Assembly (NCBI RefSeq): GCF_003131205.1
Contig: NZ_QFFY01000002.1
Location: forward strand, 519,016-583,015
Length of the DNA stretch: 64,000 bases
Reading direction: 5' to 3'
From: Occallatibacter savannae
Lineage (GTDB): Bacteria > Acidobacteriota > Terriglobia > Terriglobales > Acidobacteriaceae
The notes under the pieces are model-generated. The model saw nothing but the letters and a program-made list of their open reading frames with translations. It ran no database searches and was not told the origin of the DNA. The position numbers and the translations under genes are program-made. This document shows positions 1-8,054 of the stretch, piece after piece. The number at the start of each line of letters is the position of its first letter. The first letter of the stretch is position 1.

Positions 1-1
1 C

Positions 2-943
2 GGAGGGCTAGCTAAGGGCTTTCTCTACCTCGTTGAGGGGAGCCCAGGCGCGGGGAAGACAACGCTCGCGCTTCAGTTTTTGATCGCGGGAGCGAAGAAG
101 GGCGAGCGGGGGCTTTATATCTCGCTTGCTGAAAGCGACGCAGAGCTGCGGCATGTGGCGGCATCGCACGGGATGGATCTGCGCAACGTGGAGATCTGCA
201 AGATCTCGCCCCCGGAGATTGCAGGCGACGCAGGGAAGCAATATACGGTGTTCCAGCCGGCCGAAGTGGAGTTGTCGGACGTGCTGGAGACGATTCTGGC
301 GAAGGTGCGCGAGATCAATCCCTCGCGAATCATCATCGACTCGATGTCGGAACTTCGCATGCTCGCGCGGGATTCTCTGCGCTATCGGCGGCAGGTGCTG
401 AGCCTCAAGCAGTTCTTTGAAGGGCGGGACTGCACGATTCTGCTGCTCGACGAACGGTTCGGAGACCACCAGGAGAACCAGGTGCAGACGATCGCGCATG
501 GCGTGCTCTGCATGGAGGTGCTTTCCCGCACTTATGGGGTTACGCGGCGCCGGCTCCAGGTGATGAAGATTAGGGCATCCAGCTTCCGAGAGGGGTATCA
601 CGACTACGTCATCGTGAAGGGCGGCGTGGTGGTATTTCCAAGGCTGGTATCGGGTGAGCATCGGGCGGCGTCGGTGATGTCGGAAAACCTGCCCAGCGGC
701 GTGAAGGAGTTAGACGAACTGTTTAACGGCGGTGTCCAGAGAGGCACGAGCACGCTAATTGTGGGACCGGCGGGTTGCGGGAAGTCGACGATGTGTACGC
801 AATTCGTTTTGCAGGCGGCAATGCGCGGCGAGAACACCGCGATCTTCACTTTCGATGAAACGCGTCAGTCGTTCCGGGTGAGGAGCCGGGGTCTGGGGGA
901 TGGATCTGGATCAGTATCTAGAAAAGGGGCTGATCCATCTTGA
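2..943 (+). CDS. KaiC-like tandem ATPase, N-terminal part (5' cut by window edge, 3' broken by frameshift)
   Basis: The frame is already open at base 2, so the gene begins upstream of the window. It encodes a RecA/KaiC-type ATPase with two domains. The first carries the P-loop GSPGAGKTT (bases 41-67) and a Walker B-like RIIIDS. The second begins with SGVKELDELFNGG and the P-loop GPAGCGKST (about base 763). The reading frame then fails in the run of five G at 895-899: removing one G joins this frame perfectly to the next entry, which holds the missing second half of domain 2. KaiC-like ATPases of this two-domain form are common in bacteria without a Kai clock and are thought to act in signalling. 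The coupled histidine kinase downstream fits that role. The ATPase assignment is sure; the function is inferred. Confidence 0.85.
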   Translation, partial: GGLAKGFLYLVEGSPGAGKTTLALQFLIAGAKKGERGLYISLAESDAELRHVAASHGMDLRNVEICKISPPEIAGDAGKQYTVFQPAEVELSDVLETILAKVREINPSRIIIDSMSELRMLARDSLRYRRQVLSLKQFFEGRDCTILLLDERFGDHQENQVQTIAHGVLCMEVLSRTYGVTRRRLQVMKIRASSFREGYHDYVIVKGGVVVFPRLVSGEHRAASVMSENLPSGVKELDELFNGGVQRGTSTLIVGPAGCGKSTMCTQFVLQAAMRGENTAIFTFDETRQSFRVRSRGLGDGSGSVSRKGADPS

Positions 944-1418
944 GCAGGTGGATCCAGCGGAGTTGTCTCCCGGTGAATTCATTCACAGGATCAGGCGCGG
1001 TGTGGAAGAGAAGCGCTGGCGGATCGTGGTGATCGACAGCCTGAACGGGCTGCTGAACGCGATGAGCGAGGAACAGGGGCTGTCCGTACAGCTACATGAA
1101 CTGCTTGCATATCTAAACCAGGTAGGGGTGGCGTCGTTCCTGGTGATGGCGCAGTACGGGCTGCTGGGAGGAGCGATGGTTTCTCCCATCGACGTGAGCT
1201 ACCTTGCCGACAACGTACTGCTGCTGCGGTATTTCGAGGCGCTGGGAGAAGTGAGGCAGGCAATTTCGGTGGTGAAGAGGCGGTCGGGCCCACATGAGCG
1301 ATCGATCCGCGAGATGCAGTTGACTACGGGCCGGCTGGTTATCGGGGAGCCGCTGAAGAACTTCGCCGGAGTTCTGACAGGCACACCGGAGTACAGGGGA
1401 GGGCAAAATCTGTTGTGA
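900..1418 (+). CDS. KaiC-like tandem ATPase, C-terminal part (frameshift continuation)
   Basis: This is the remainder of the second KaiC-like domain. It starts inside the domain and has a Walker B-like segment RIVVIDSLNGL and a conserved basic tail (SVVKRRSGPHE). The frame opens only at 882, after a TGA at 879-881. The ATG at 900 has no ribosome-binding site, so this is the shifted continuation of the preceding fragment and not an independent gene. The two halves together give about 470 residues, the usual KaiC size. The TGA at 1416-1418 overlaps the GTG start of the histidine kinase by four bases, so the two products are probably made together. Confidence 0.8.
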   Translation: MDLDQYLEKGLIHLEQVDPAELSPGEFIHRIRRGVEEKRWRIVVIDSLNGLLNAMSEEQGLSVQLHELLAYLNQVGVASFLVMAQYGLLGGAMVSPIDVSYLADNVLLLRYFEALGEVRQAISVVKRRSGPHERSIREMQLTTGRLVIGEPLKNFAGVLTGTPEYRGGQNLL

Positions 1419-2626
1419 GCGAACTAGCTGCCAATGTTCCCCGGTTCGTTGTTGTTGCTCCTCTGGGCCGCGATGGTGATCTGATTTCAGGATTCCTGAA
1501 TGGGTCGGGGTACCCGGCTGCGTGCGTTGGTCATGTGCGCGAGGCGGAAGGAATCGATTGCGCGATGCTCCTGGGGCTCATCGTGACCGACGAGGCATTG
1601 CTACGCGGAGGAATCGACGCGCTGAAGCGGATCGTCCATTCGCAGCCGGTGTGGTCGGATCTGCCCGTCATTCTGCTAACCAGCACGGCAACTGAGCCGG
1701 GGTGCGCAGCGCTGGCGAGCGAGGCGCGGCTCGAAGTACGAAGCCTCATTTTGCTGGACCGGCCGATTCGCAAAGAGATGCTGCTGAGCGCGATCCAGGT
1801 GGCGTTCAACGCACGCCAGAAGCAGCTGCAAGTTCGCGACGCGGCAGTGAAGCAGTTCCAGAGCGATGAAGCGCTGCGGAAGTCGGAACACCTGGCCGTT
1901 GCGGGCAGGCTCGTGGCGACCCTGGCGCACGAGGTGAATAATCCTCTGGAGGCACTGGGGAATCTTCTCTTCCTGGTGGAGAACAGCTCGACGCTGGAAG
2001 AGGCGCACTCTTTCGGGCAGCTTGCGGTGAAGGAGTTCCAGCGAATCAGCGAGATTGTGAATCACACGCTCAAGTTCCACCGCGCTCCGGCGAAGCCTTC
2101 GTTTACGGATGTGGCGGAGCTGGCCATGTCGGCCGTTACGCTTTTCCGCGGTAAGCTGCGCGAGCGGCACATCCGAGAGCGGATCACTTCGGAGCGAGCC
2201 TTCGGGTACTGTAACGAGGGCGAGATACGCCAGGCGCTGGTGAACCTCATCGGAAATGCAGTGGATGCGATGCGCGAAGGCGGTATCCTGCGTATCCACG
2301 TGATGCCGGTGTCGGTTGGGGGTGTGGAGTATGCGCGCCTGACCGTAGCGGATACGGGAGCGGGAATTCGCAAAGAGATCCGGCCGCAGCTCTTCCGGCA
2401 GTTCTTTACGACGAAGGGCAGCAGCGGAACTGGACTGGGGCTGTGGCTGACTCGCGATATTGTGGAGCGGAACGGCGGAAAGCTGAAGTTTCGATCAAGG
2501 ACGGAGTCGCCCAGCGGGACGGTGTTCGTGATCTATCTGCCGTCGACGCCGCCGGTGGAGCAACCCAAGAGCGTGCAAGAGGGCGGTCAGAGCGCGACCT
2601 TTCAGAAGGTCGCAGCGGCGATGTAG
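1415..2626 (+). CDS. histidine kinase with degenerate receiver domain
   Basis: This is a soluble sensor kinase of 403 residues. Residues about 10-130 look like a receiver fold (QPVWSDLPVILLTS, then LILLDRPIRKEML), but the usual Lys is Arg and no clear phospho-acceptor Asp pattern is visible, so it is probably a pseudo-receiver. A short coiled linker leads to the HisKA H-box AHEVNNPLEAL with His172. The HATPase domain follows, with the N-box NLIGNAVDAM, G1 DTGAGI and G2 GTGLGLWL. There are no membrane segments. The GTG start overlaps the stop of the KaiC-like gene (GTGA), which implies translational coupling. Histidine kinases with this WSDLP-type receiver often accompany KaiC-like ATPases. 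The partner response regulator is not in the window. Confidence 0.92.
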   Translation: MSELAANVPRFVVVAPLGRDGDLISGFLNGSGYPAACVGHVREAEGIDCAMLLGLIVTDEALLRGGIDALKRIVHSQPVWSDLPVILLTSTATEPGCAALASEARLEVRSLILLDRPIRKEMLLSAIQVAFNARQKQLQVRDAAVKQFQSDEALRKSEHLAVAGRLVATLAHEVNNPLEALGNLLFLVENSSTLEEAHSFGQLAVKEFQRISEIVNHTLKFHRAPAKPSFTDVAELAMSAVTLFRGKLRERHIRERITSERAFGYCNEGEIRQALVNLIGNAVDAMREGGILRIHVMPVSVGGVEYARLTVADTGAGIRKEIRPQLFRQFFTTKGSSGTGLGLWLTRDIVERNGGKLKFRSRTESPSGTVFVIYLPSTPPVEQPKSVQEGGQSATFQKVAAAM

Positions 2627-2652
2627 GAATGCTGGTTCGCAGTTCCTAGATC

Positions 2653-2680
2653 TTAGTTCACAGTTCTTAGTTCACAGTTC
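2653..2680. repeat. tandem 14-bp repeat, two perfect copies
   Basis: The unit TTAGTTCACAGTTC occurs twice without a gap, with a degenerate third copy just upstream (GTTCGCAGTTCCTAG). It sits between the histidine kinase stop and the terminator. Similar GAACTGAGAACTGAAG text appears at about 8910, so this is probably one of a dispersed class of short intergenic repeats. Confidence 0.7.
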
Positions 2681-2733
2681 AACGAGCCACGGAGCGTCGG
2701 CACCCTTCGGTGCTCGCTTTGTGGCTCGTTTTC
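2681..2733 (+). terminator. Rho-independent terminator after the KaiC-like/histidine kinase operon
   Basis: A perfect 10-bp outer stem, AACGAGCCAC (2681-2690) with GTGGCTCGTT (2721-2730), encloses an inner hairpin GCACC-CTTC-GGTGC. A T-rich stretch (GTTTTCTC) follows on the plus strand. The T run lies on the plus side, so it mainly ends the kinase transcript. Confidence 0.85.
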
Positions 2734-2741
2734 TCGCCTGA

Positions 2742-3059
2742 TCAGTCGATGAAGTAGCCGATCTTCTCGAGGATGTTGTCGTTCAGCTCGACTCCGAGGA
2801 GGCGCGGGTTGTAACCGGCTCGGATGTCCTCTTCGAAGTGCTGGAGGACGGTGCCGGGCAGGTCGGTTTGGGCGCGAAGCAAGCGGATGAGCGAGGCGCT
2901 GTCGGTGGGGTACTCGTAATCACCCGGAAGCCCGCACGACGGCTTGAGCGTCAGCGAGAGGGGGATCGTTCCGATGCAGGGGTCGCCGGAAGACCGGGCA
3001 ATGAGATTCATTCGCATGCCGAGAATGGTGGCATCGAAACGCGGCCCCCTCAATGACAC
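2742..3059 (-). CDS. conserved hypothetical protein
   Basis: This is a small soluble protein of up to 105 residues ending LGVELNDNILEKIGYFID. It shows no signal peptide, membrane segment or recognised catalytic motif. The listed start is a GTG; ATG codons at 3017 and 3011 (GMRMNLIARSSG) are equally plausible because no clear ribosome-binding site marks any of them. It stands alone on the minus strand between the terminator and the next minus-strand gene. The protein-like composition and the lack of an alternative gene here support it, but I do not recognise the family. Confidence 0.6.
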   Translation of the reverse strand: MSLRGPRFDATILGMRMNLIARSSGDPCIGTIPLSLTLKPSCGLPGDYEYPTDSASLIRLLRAQTDLPGTVLQHFEEDIRAGYNPRLLGVELNDNILEKIGYFID

Positions 3060-3149
3060 AGACAGGGGATGAAGCTACGACCAGGGTAATGGACGGTATT
3101 ACTTCCGAATGGCGGAAGGGCAAGAAGGGCTGAAACGGCTGCTTCTGCG

Positions 3150-3809
3150 TTACTTCATGTCCTTCGATTTGGATTTGAGGTAGGTGTCGAAGGGGATTTC
3201 GAAGAAGAAGAGCTCATTACCATCGGCATCCCGCAGCTTGTGCAGATTGAGCTTGGCGCCCTGGAGCGGGTGATCGAGCTGCGAGACATCGTAAAAAAGA
3301 AAGCCCGCGCGCGTCGTGTGGGGCTCGACGACGAGAGCCTGGTATTCGAACTGATTGAAATCTTCTTCGATGTTTCGATTGCTCGCCTTCGGCTTCATCT
3401 TGATGGAGGGGAAAGGCCCCGGCATGGGGATCTTTTTTCCCTCGCGTTCGGTGCGCGTCATGAGGCGCTCGACGTCTTCGGGCTCGGCAGCCTGAATGCG
3501 GTCGCCACCGGGAGTGTAGAAGAGGATGCGCGCGTCGCGAAGCGAGATGGGGCGATTGCCGTCATTGGTCACGGTGAGGAGGACGGGCATCACACCGTGG
3601 CCGAGGTAGTCGACGCGGAAGATGGATTCTTTCTCGCGGGTGTCGTATGGCTCGACGGCGATGGAGACGTGTTCTTTTTCGTGAGTCTCGACGGCGGGGA
3701 AGGAGGTGGCCGGCTGGACGGGCGGCATCTTGTGGTCGCTGGCCCAGGAGGTAGCGGTCAGCCCAATGAACAAATGGAACAGGAGCAGCAGCGTGCGGAC
3801 GATCTTCAT
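3150..3809 (-). CDS. secreted protein of unknown function
   Basis: The product is 219 residues with a Sec signal peptide (MKIVRTLLLLFHLFIGLTA, cleavage probably after SWA). The exported part has a beta-rich, immunoglobulin-like look (VDYLGHGVMPVLLTVTNDG, then ISLRDARILFYTPGG), as in proteins that carry a conserved periplasmic beta-sandwich. The C-terminus is basic (KSKSKDMK). The open frame extends far upstream to 4406, but that part lies antisense to waaA and has shadow composition. ATG 3809 is chosen because the signal peptide starts there; an ATG six codons earlier (3827) is possible. It diverges from waaA, with 56 bases between the start codons. The function is unknown. Confidence 0.8.
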   Translation of the reverse strand: MKIVRTLLLLFHLFIGLTATSWASDHKMPPVQPATSFPAVETHEKEHVSIAVEPYDTREKESIFRVDYLGHGVMPVLLTVTNDGNRPISLRDARILFYTPGGDRIQAAEPEDVERLMTRTEREGKKIPMPGPFPSIKMKPKASNRNIEEDFNQFEYQALVVEPHTTRAGFLFYDVSQLDHPLQGAKLNLHKLRDADGNELFFFEIPFDTYLKSKSKDMK

Positions 3810-3865
3810 CGGGCTCGACTGTATCATTTGAGGGTTAGACCGGGGGAAGGCACGATCCGTCTCGC

Positions 3866-5194
3866 ATGATTTTGTTTTTGTACAACGTGGCGCTGATCGC
3901 GGCACTGGTTGCGGGTGCTCCGTGGTGGCTGTGGCGAGTGGCGACGACGGAGAAATATCGCGAGGGATTTTGGGAGCGCCTGGGACGGGTTCCGCGGAGG
4001 CTGAAGAGGCTGGCTGAGGATTACCGGCCGGTGATCTGGCTGCATGCCGTCTCCGTGGGCGAGGTGCTGGCAGTGAGCCGGCTGGTGGAGGAGATCGGGG
4101 CGGCGTTTCCGGGATATCGGCTGCTGATTTCGACGACGACGCGGACGGGACAGGCACTGGCGCGGGAGCGATTCGGGGCGGAGCGGGTGTTCTATTGCCC
4201 GCTGGATCTACCGTGGGCGGTGAAGGCTTATCTGCATGCATTGCAACCGGCAATGCTGGTGCTGGCAGAGACGGAGTTCTGGCCGAATCTGCTGAACGGG
4301 TGTTATCAACGCGGCGTGCCGGTTGCAGTGGTGAATGCACGAATTTCGGACCGGTCTTGGCCGCGTTACCGGATGCTGCGAGCGCTGTGGAGGCCGATTT
4401 TGTCACGGCTGAGCCGGGTGCTGGCGCAGAGCGAGCTGGACGCGGAGAGATTGAGGGCGCTGGGGTGCGGGTCGGTTTCGGTTTCGGGAAATTTGAAGTT
4501 CGACGTGCGAGTGCCGCGAGAGGCGGAGGCGGTGCGGCTGTTGAAGCTGGCCGGGGCAGGGCTGCGGTTTGTAGTGGCGGGGAGCACGCTGGAGAACGAG
4601 GAGGCGACGCTGCTGGAGGCGTGGCCGCGATTGCTGGTGAGCGATGCGAAGCTGATCATGGTGATGGCGCCGCGGCATCCGGAGCGCTTTGGTGCAGTGG
4701 CTGCGCTGCTGGAGGCTTCGGGCGCGGCGTGGGTGCGAAGGTCGGAGTGGAAGGGGACGTCGGCCGGAGAATTTGGGCCACTGCGACCGGGACAGGTGGT
4801 GCTGCTGGATACGATCGGCGAACTCGCTTCTGTGTATTCGCTGGCGTCCGTGGCGTTTGTCGGTGGCAGCGTTGTGGAGGCAGGCGGGCATAATCCGCTG
4901 GAGCCGGCACAGTTTGGGGTTCCGATTGTGATGGGGCCGCACTATGCGAATTTCCGGGCGATCACGGAGGATCTGCGGACGCATGATGCGGTGCGGATTG
5001 CGGGGCGGGAAGAACTGGCTAATGCATTGGTGGAATTGCTGACGAATGAGCATGAGGCGCGGGCGATGGGGGAGCGGGCGCGAAGAGTGTTCGAGGCCCA
5101 GGCGGGAGCGACGGCCCGGTCAGTGGAGGCGTTGCGGAGCGTTCTGAACATCGTTGCTGAAAAGCCGGTCGTGGCTGGAGCGGGACGGGCATGA
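3866..5194 (+). CDS. waaA: 3-deoxy-D-manno-octulosonic acid (Kdo) transferase
   Basis: WaaA is the inner-membrane GT-B glycosyltransferase that adds Kdo from CMP-Kdo to lipid IVA. It is 442 residues, the normal size. A short N-terminal membrane anchor (residues 1-20) leads to HAVSVGEV at 60-67, which holds the conserved catalytic Glu66. Later motifs are ARISDRSW, GSTLENEE and the donor-site GGHNPLEP near residue 340. It opens the LPS core operon and its stop overlaps the lpxK start (ATGA at 5191-5194). No good ribosome-binding site lies within 12 bases of the ATG; a purine stretch (GGGGGAAGG) sits about 15 bases upstream. Confidence 0.97.
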   Translation: MILFLYNVALIAALVAGAPWWLWRVATTEKYREGFWERLGRVPRRLKRLAEDYRPVIWLHAVSVGEVLAVSRLVEEIGAAFPGYRLLISTTTRTGQALARERFGAERVFYCPLDLPWAVKAYLHALQPAMLVLAETEFWPNLLNGCYQRGVPVAVVNARISDRSWPRYRMLRALWRPILSRLSRVLAQSELDAERLRALGCGSVSVSGNLKFDVRVPREAEAVRLLKLAGAGLRFVVAGSTLENEEATLLEAWPRLLVSDAKLIMVMAPRHPERFGAVAALLEASGAAWVRRSEWKGTSAGEFGPLRPGQVVLLDTIGELASVYSLASVAFVGGSVVEAGGHNPLEPAQFGVPIVMGPHYANFRAITEDLRTHDAVRIAGREELANALVELLTNEHEARAMGERARRVFEAQAGATARSVEALRSVLNIVAEKPVVAGAGRA

Positions 5195-6228
5195 GACGTC
5201 CACTTCTGTTGCCGCTGATGCCGCTCTACGCGGCGGGAGTGGCTTTGCGCGAATGGAAGCTGGAGCGCGGGTGGGAGCAGGTGCGGCGGCTGCGGTGGCC
5301 GGTGATCAGCGTTGGGAATCTCTCGGCAGGAGGTGCGGGGAAGACGCCACTGGTGATTGCGCTGGCGCGGCTTCTGACGAACGAGGGATGGCGCGTCGAT
5401 GTGCTTTCGCGGGGCTATGGTCGGGAGAGCCGCGGAGCTGCGCGCGTGAGATCGGACGGGAGTGCGGACGAGTTTGGAGACGAGCCGTTGCTGATCGCGC
5501 AGAAGACGGGCGTGCCGGTCTGGGTGGCGGCGGAGCGATACGAGGCGGGACAGTTGGCGGAAAGCGAATTGATGCAGGCCGGAGAGACATCGGCGGAGTC
5601 GGCTTCTCTGGTGCATCTGCTTGACGACGGATTTCAGCACAGGCAGCTCTATCGAGATGTGGACGTGGTGCTGGTGAATCGCCAGGACTGCGGGGACTAT
5701 CTGCTGCCGGCGGGGGATCTGCGTGAGCCTGTTGAGGCGCTGGGGAGAGCGAGCGTGCTGGCGATCCCTGCGAGCGATCATGAGTTCGAAGAGGAGTTGC
5801 GCGTTTGCGAGTGGAGCGGCCCGGTGTGGCGGGTGCGCAGACGCATGCGCGTGCCGGAGGTGGAGGGCGCGGTGGCAGCGTTCTGCGGCATCGCGCGGCC
5901 GGAGCAGTTCTTCGCGGGGCTTGAGGCACGGGGAATGCAGGTAGTCTGCAGGCGGGTCTTCGCGGATCATCATCGCTACTCGCAGCGAGACGTGGAGGGC
6001 CTGCTGCAGTGCGCACGGAAGGCGGGTGCGCAGAGTTTCATTACGACAGAAAAGGACCACGTAAGGTTGGGTGCGCTGAGGACAGCGTTCGGGGAGAGGC
6101 TGCGGACTGCTGAGTTGCTGAGCGAGTTCGATGATGAGGCGAGCGTTGCCGCGTGGTTGAAGGAGAGGCTGGCGGGAAGACAATTGGCGCAGGATCGGAA
6201 TGCAACGGAGAAGCACACGACGCGTTGA
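5191..6228 (+). CDS. lpxK: tetraacyldisaccharide 4'-kinase
   Basis: LpxK phosphorylates the 4' position of the lipid A disaccharide at the inner membrane. The protein has 345 residues. A membrane-associated N-terminus precedes the characteristic P-loop VGNLSAGGAGKT at 41-52. Other family signatures are the SRGYGR segment and LLDDGFQHRQLYRDVDVVL with the conserved DDGFQH. The ATG overlaps the waaA stop, so the two enzymes, which act on adjacent steps, are coupled. The heptosyltransferase gene follows after 59 bases. Confidence 0.97.
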   Translation: MRRPLLLPLMPLYAAGVALREWKLERGWEQVRRLRWPVISVGNLSAGGAGKTPLVIALARLLTNEGWRVDVLSRGYGRESRGAARVRSDGSADEFGDEPLLIAQKTGVPVWVAAERYEAGQLAESELMQAGETSAESASLVHLLDDGFQHRQLYRDVDVVLVNRQDCGDYLLPAGDLREPVEALGRASVLAIPASDHEFEEELRVCEWSGPVWRVRRRMRVPEVEGAVAAFCGIARPEQFFAGLEARGMQVVCRRVFADHHRYSQRDVEGLLQCARKAGAQSFITTEKDHVRLGALRTAFGERLRTAELLSEFDDEASVAAWLKERLAGRQLAQDRNATEKHTTR

Positions 6229-6287
6229 ACACGGCTGTGCGGAGCGATTGGACGTGCGTTTCGCTGTGAGAGAATCTTAGTTTGCAA

Positions 6288-7361
6288 ATGCGGTCCAAGT
6301 ATCGATTGCTCGTGGTGCGACTGGGGGCCATGGGCGACATTCTGCATGCTTTGCCGGCCGTGACGGCGCTGCGGAAGGCGCATCCGGAGTGGGTGATCGA
6401 CTGGGTCGTCGAGCCGGTATGGAGCGCGTTGCTGACAGCGGAAACTGGCGCCGTTCGAGATACATCCGCAGCAAAGCCGAAGCAGCCGATTGTGGATCGG
6501 GTGCATTTTGCCGGAACACGGAAGTGGCGGCGCAATGTGTTTGCGCGCGAGACGCGGCAGGAGCTCGCCGCGCTTCGGAGGGGGCTGAAGCGAGAACACT
6601 ACGACGCTGTGGTGGACATGCAGGGCGCGGTGCGGTCGGCGCTGATCGGGCGGATGGCGCGGAGCAGGCGGTACATCGGAGAGGCGAGGCCACGCGAGAG
6701 TGCGGCGAAGCTGTTGTTCACGGAAAAGGTGGAGACGCGCGGCGCGCATGTGATCGAGCAGGATGTGGAGCTGGCGCAGGCGATCGCGGGCGATGAGTTG
6801 AAGCCGGTGCAGCCGATGCTGCCGTTCGATCCCGAAGCCGAGGAGTGGGCAGAGGGGATGATGGCGGAGGGCGGAGGCACGCCAGTGGTATTGATCAATC
6901 CGGGCGCGGGTTGGGGCGCGAAGCGCTGGCCGGTTGAGCGGTACGCGGATGTGGCGCGCGGGTTGTTGAACAGAGGTTGGCAGGTCTTTGTGAACGCGGG
7001 GCCGGGCGAAGTAGCGCTGGCCGATGAGGTTGTGAAGCGGACCGGGGGTGGAGCGACCGCGCTCTTGGGGTCGGTGGAGCAGCTGATTGCAATCACGAGA
7101 CGGATGAGCCTGGCGATTGCGGGGGATACTGGGCCACTTCATCTGGCGTGCGCGCTGGGACGGCCGGTGGTGGGGATCTACGGGCCGACCGATCCGGCGC
7201 GAAACGGGCCGTTCGGAACGCGCTTCAAGGTGCTTCGGCATCCGGAGAGCCAGCGGGACCACACCCGTCGTTCGGCGCCGGAGGCCGGGTTGCTGACGAT
7301 CACGCCGGCTGAGGTGATCGAAGCGGCCGAGGGGCTGCTTTATTCTGAGGCGGCGCGATGA
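6288..7361 (+). CDS. waaC: lipopolysaccharide heptosyltransferase I
   Basis: This GT9-family enzyme transfers L,D-heptose from ADP-heptose to the Kdo region of the LPS inner core. It is 357 residues from the ATG at 6288; a TTG two codons earlier is less likely. The N-terminus LLVVRLGAMGDILHALPAV is diagnostic of the family. The C-terminal donor site contains LINPGAGWGAKRWP and the GDTGPLHLACALG loop, followed by GIYGPTDP. It lies in the same transcription unit as waaA and lpxK. The stop overlaps the next start (ATGA). Confidence 0.95.
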   Translation: MRSKYRLLVVRLGAMGDILHALPAVTALRKAHPEWVIDWVVEPVWSALLTAETGAVRDTSAAKPKQPIVDRVHFAGTRKWRRNVFARETRQELAALRRGLKREHYDAVVDMQGAVRSALIGRMARSRRYIGEARPRESAAKLLFTEKVETRGAHVIEQDVELAQAIAGDELKPVQPMLPFDPEAEEWAEGMMAEGGGTPVVLINPGAGWGAKRWPVERYADVARGLLNRGWQVFVNAGPGEVALADEVVKRTGGGATALLGSVEQLIAITRRMSLAIAGDTGPLHLACALGRPVVGIYGPTDPARNGPFGTRFKVLRHPESQRDHTRRSAPEAGLLTITPAEVIEAAEGLLYSEAAR

Positions 7362-7990
7362 CAGAGCAGGCGAGAGCGGTGCAATCCGGGACGATGGAAG
7401 CGTGGCAGCGGATTGCGCGCCGGATACGGGTGCCACTGGGATTTGTCACCGCGGCGCTGTACCTCTTTGAGCTGTGGCGGAAACCGCCGCACACGATTGC
7501 GATTGCGTGCAGCCTGCTGCTGGTGCTGCCGGGACTCTGGCTGCGCGGGTATGCAGCCGGGTATGTGAAGAAGAATCGCGAGCTGACCCAGACGGGGCCG
7601 TATGCGTACACGCGGAATCCGCTGTACCTGGGGTCGATTCTGATTGCGGCGGGATTCGCAGTGGCGTTGCTGAGCTGGCTGGTTGGCGCGATGCTGGCGG
7701 CGATGTTTCTGATCATCTATGTGCCGGTGATTGCTTCGGAAGAGCGGTTTTTGCGGTCGACGTTTCCTGATTTCGAGGCGTATTGCAGGCGTGTTCCGAG
7801 GCTGGTTCCGAGGCTGGCGGGGGGCGGAACTGCGGGTAGCCAAACCGAAGTTTCATCCGGTAAGTTCTCTGTAGAGCTTTACTTGCGGCACCGCGAGTAC
7901 AATGCAGCTATAGGAGCCGCCCTGCTCTATCTCAGCCTGCTCTTCCTCCGGCCGGCTTTGGGCCTTGTTGTACACGTGCCGCATCTGTAG
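7358..7990 (+). CDS. isoprenylcysteine carboxyl methyltransferase family membrane protein
   Basis: The product is 210 residues with several predicted membrane helices (about 26-40, 47-66, 92-126 and a C-terminal one near 185-205). The ICMT/PEMT signature TGPYAYTRNPLYLG lies at 79-92 and the conserved EERFL at 128-132, followed by PDFEAYCRRVPRLVP. These residues form the SAM and substrate site in the ICMT superfamily. Bacteria lack prenylated CaaX proteins, so the real substrate is unknown and could be a lipid or a small amine. Coupling to waaC by an ATGA overlap suggests a role in envelope or LPS lipid chemistry; that is inference. The extra C-terminal helix is after the usual family end. Confidence 0.9.
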   Translation: MTEQARAVQSGTMEAWQRIARRIRVPLGFVTAALYLFELWRKPPHTIAIACSLLLVLPGLWLRGYAAGYVKKNRELTQTGPYAYTRNPLYLGSILIAAGFAVALLSWLVGAMLAAMFLIIYVPVIASEERFLRSTFPDFEAYCRRVPRLVPRLAGGGTAGSQTEVSSGKFSVELYLRHREYNAAIGAALLYLSLLFLRPALGLVVHVPHL

Positions 7991-8054
7991 CGTGGCAAGC
8001 CGGTACGAGTTTCGGTGCTGAACGAGTCAAAGATCTAAGGAGCAGAGCCCAGCA

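Noticed and set aside
3810..4406. Upstream extension of the secreted protein at 3150-3809.
   Set aside because: It is antisense to waaA, is Pro/Ser/Arg-rich, and the signal peptide starts at 3809.
4942..7436. Long minus-strand frames of 424 and 486 codons opposite lpxK and waaC.
   Set aside because: They are Arg/His/Pro-rich shadows of well-supported genes with no signals of their own.
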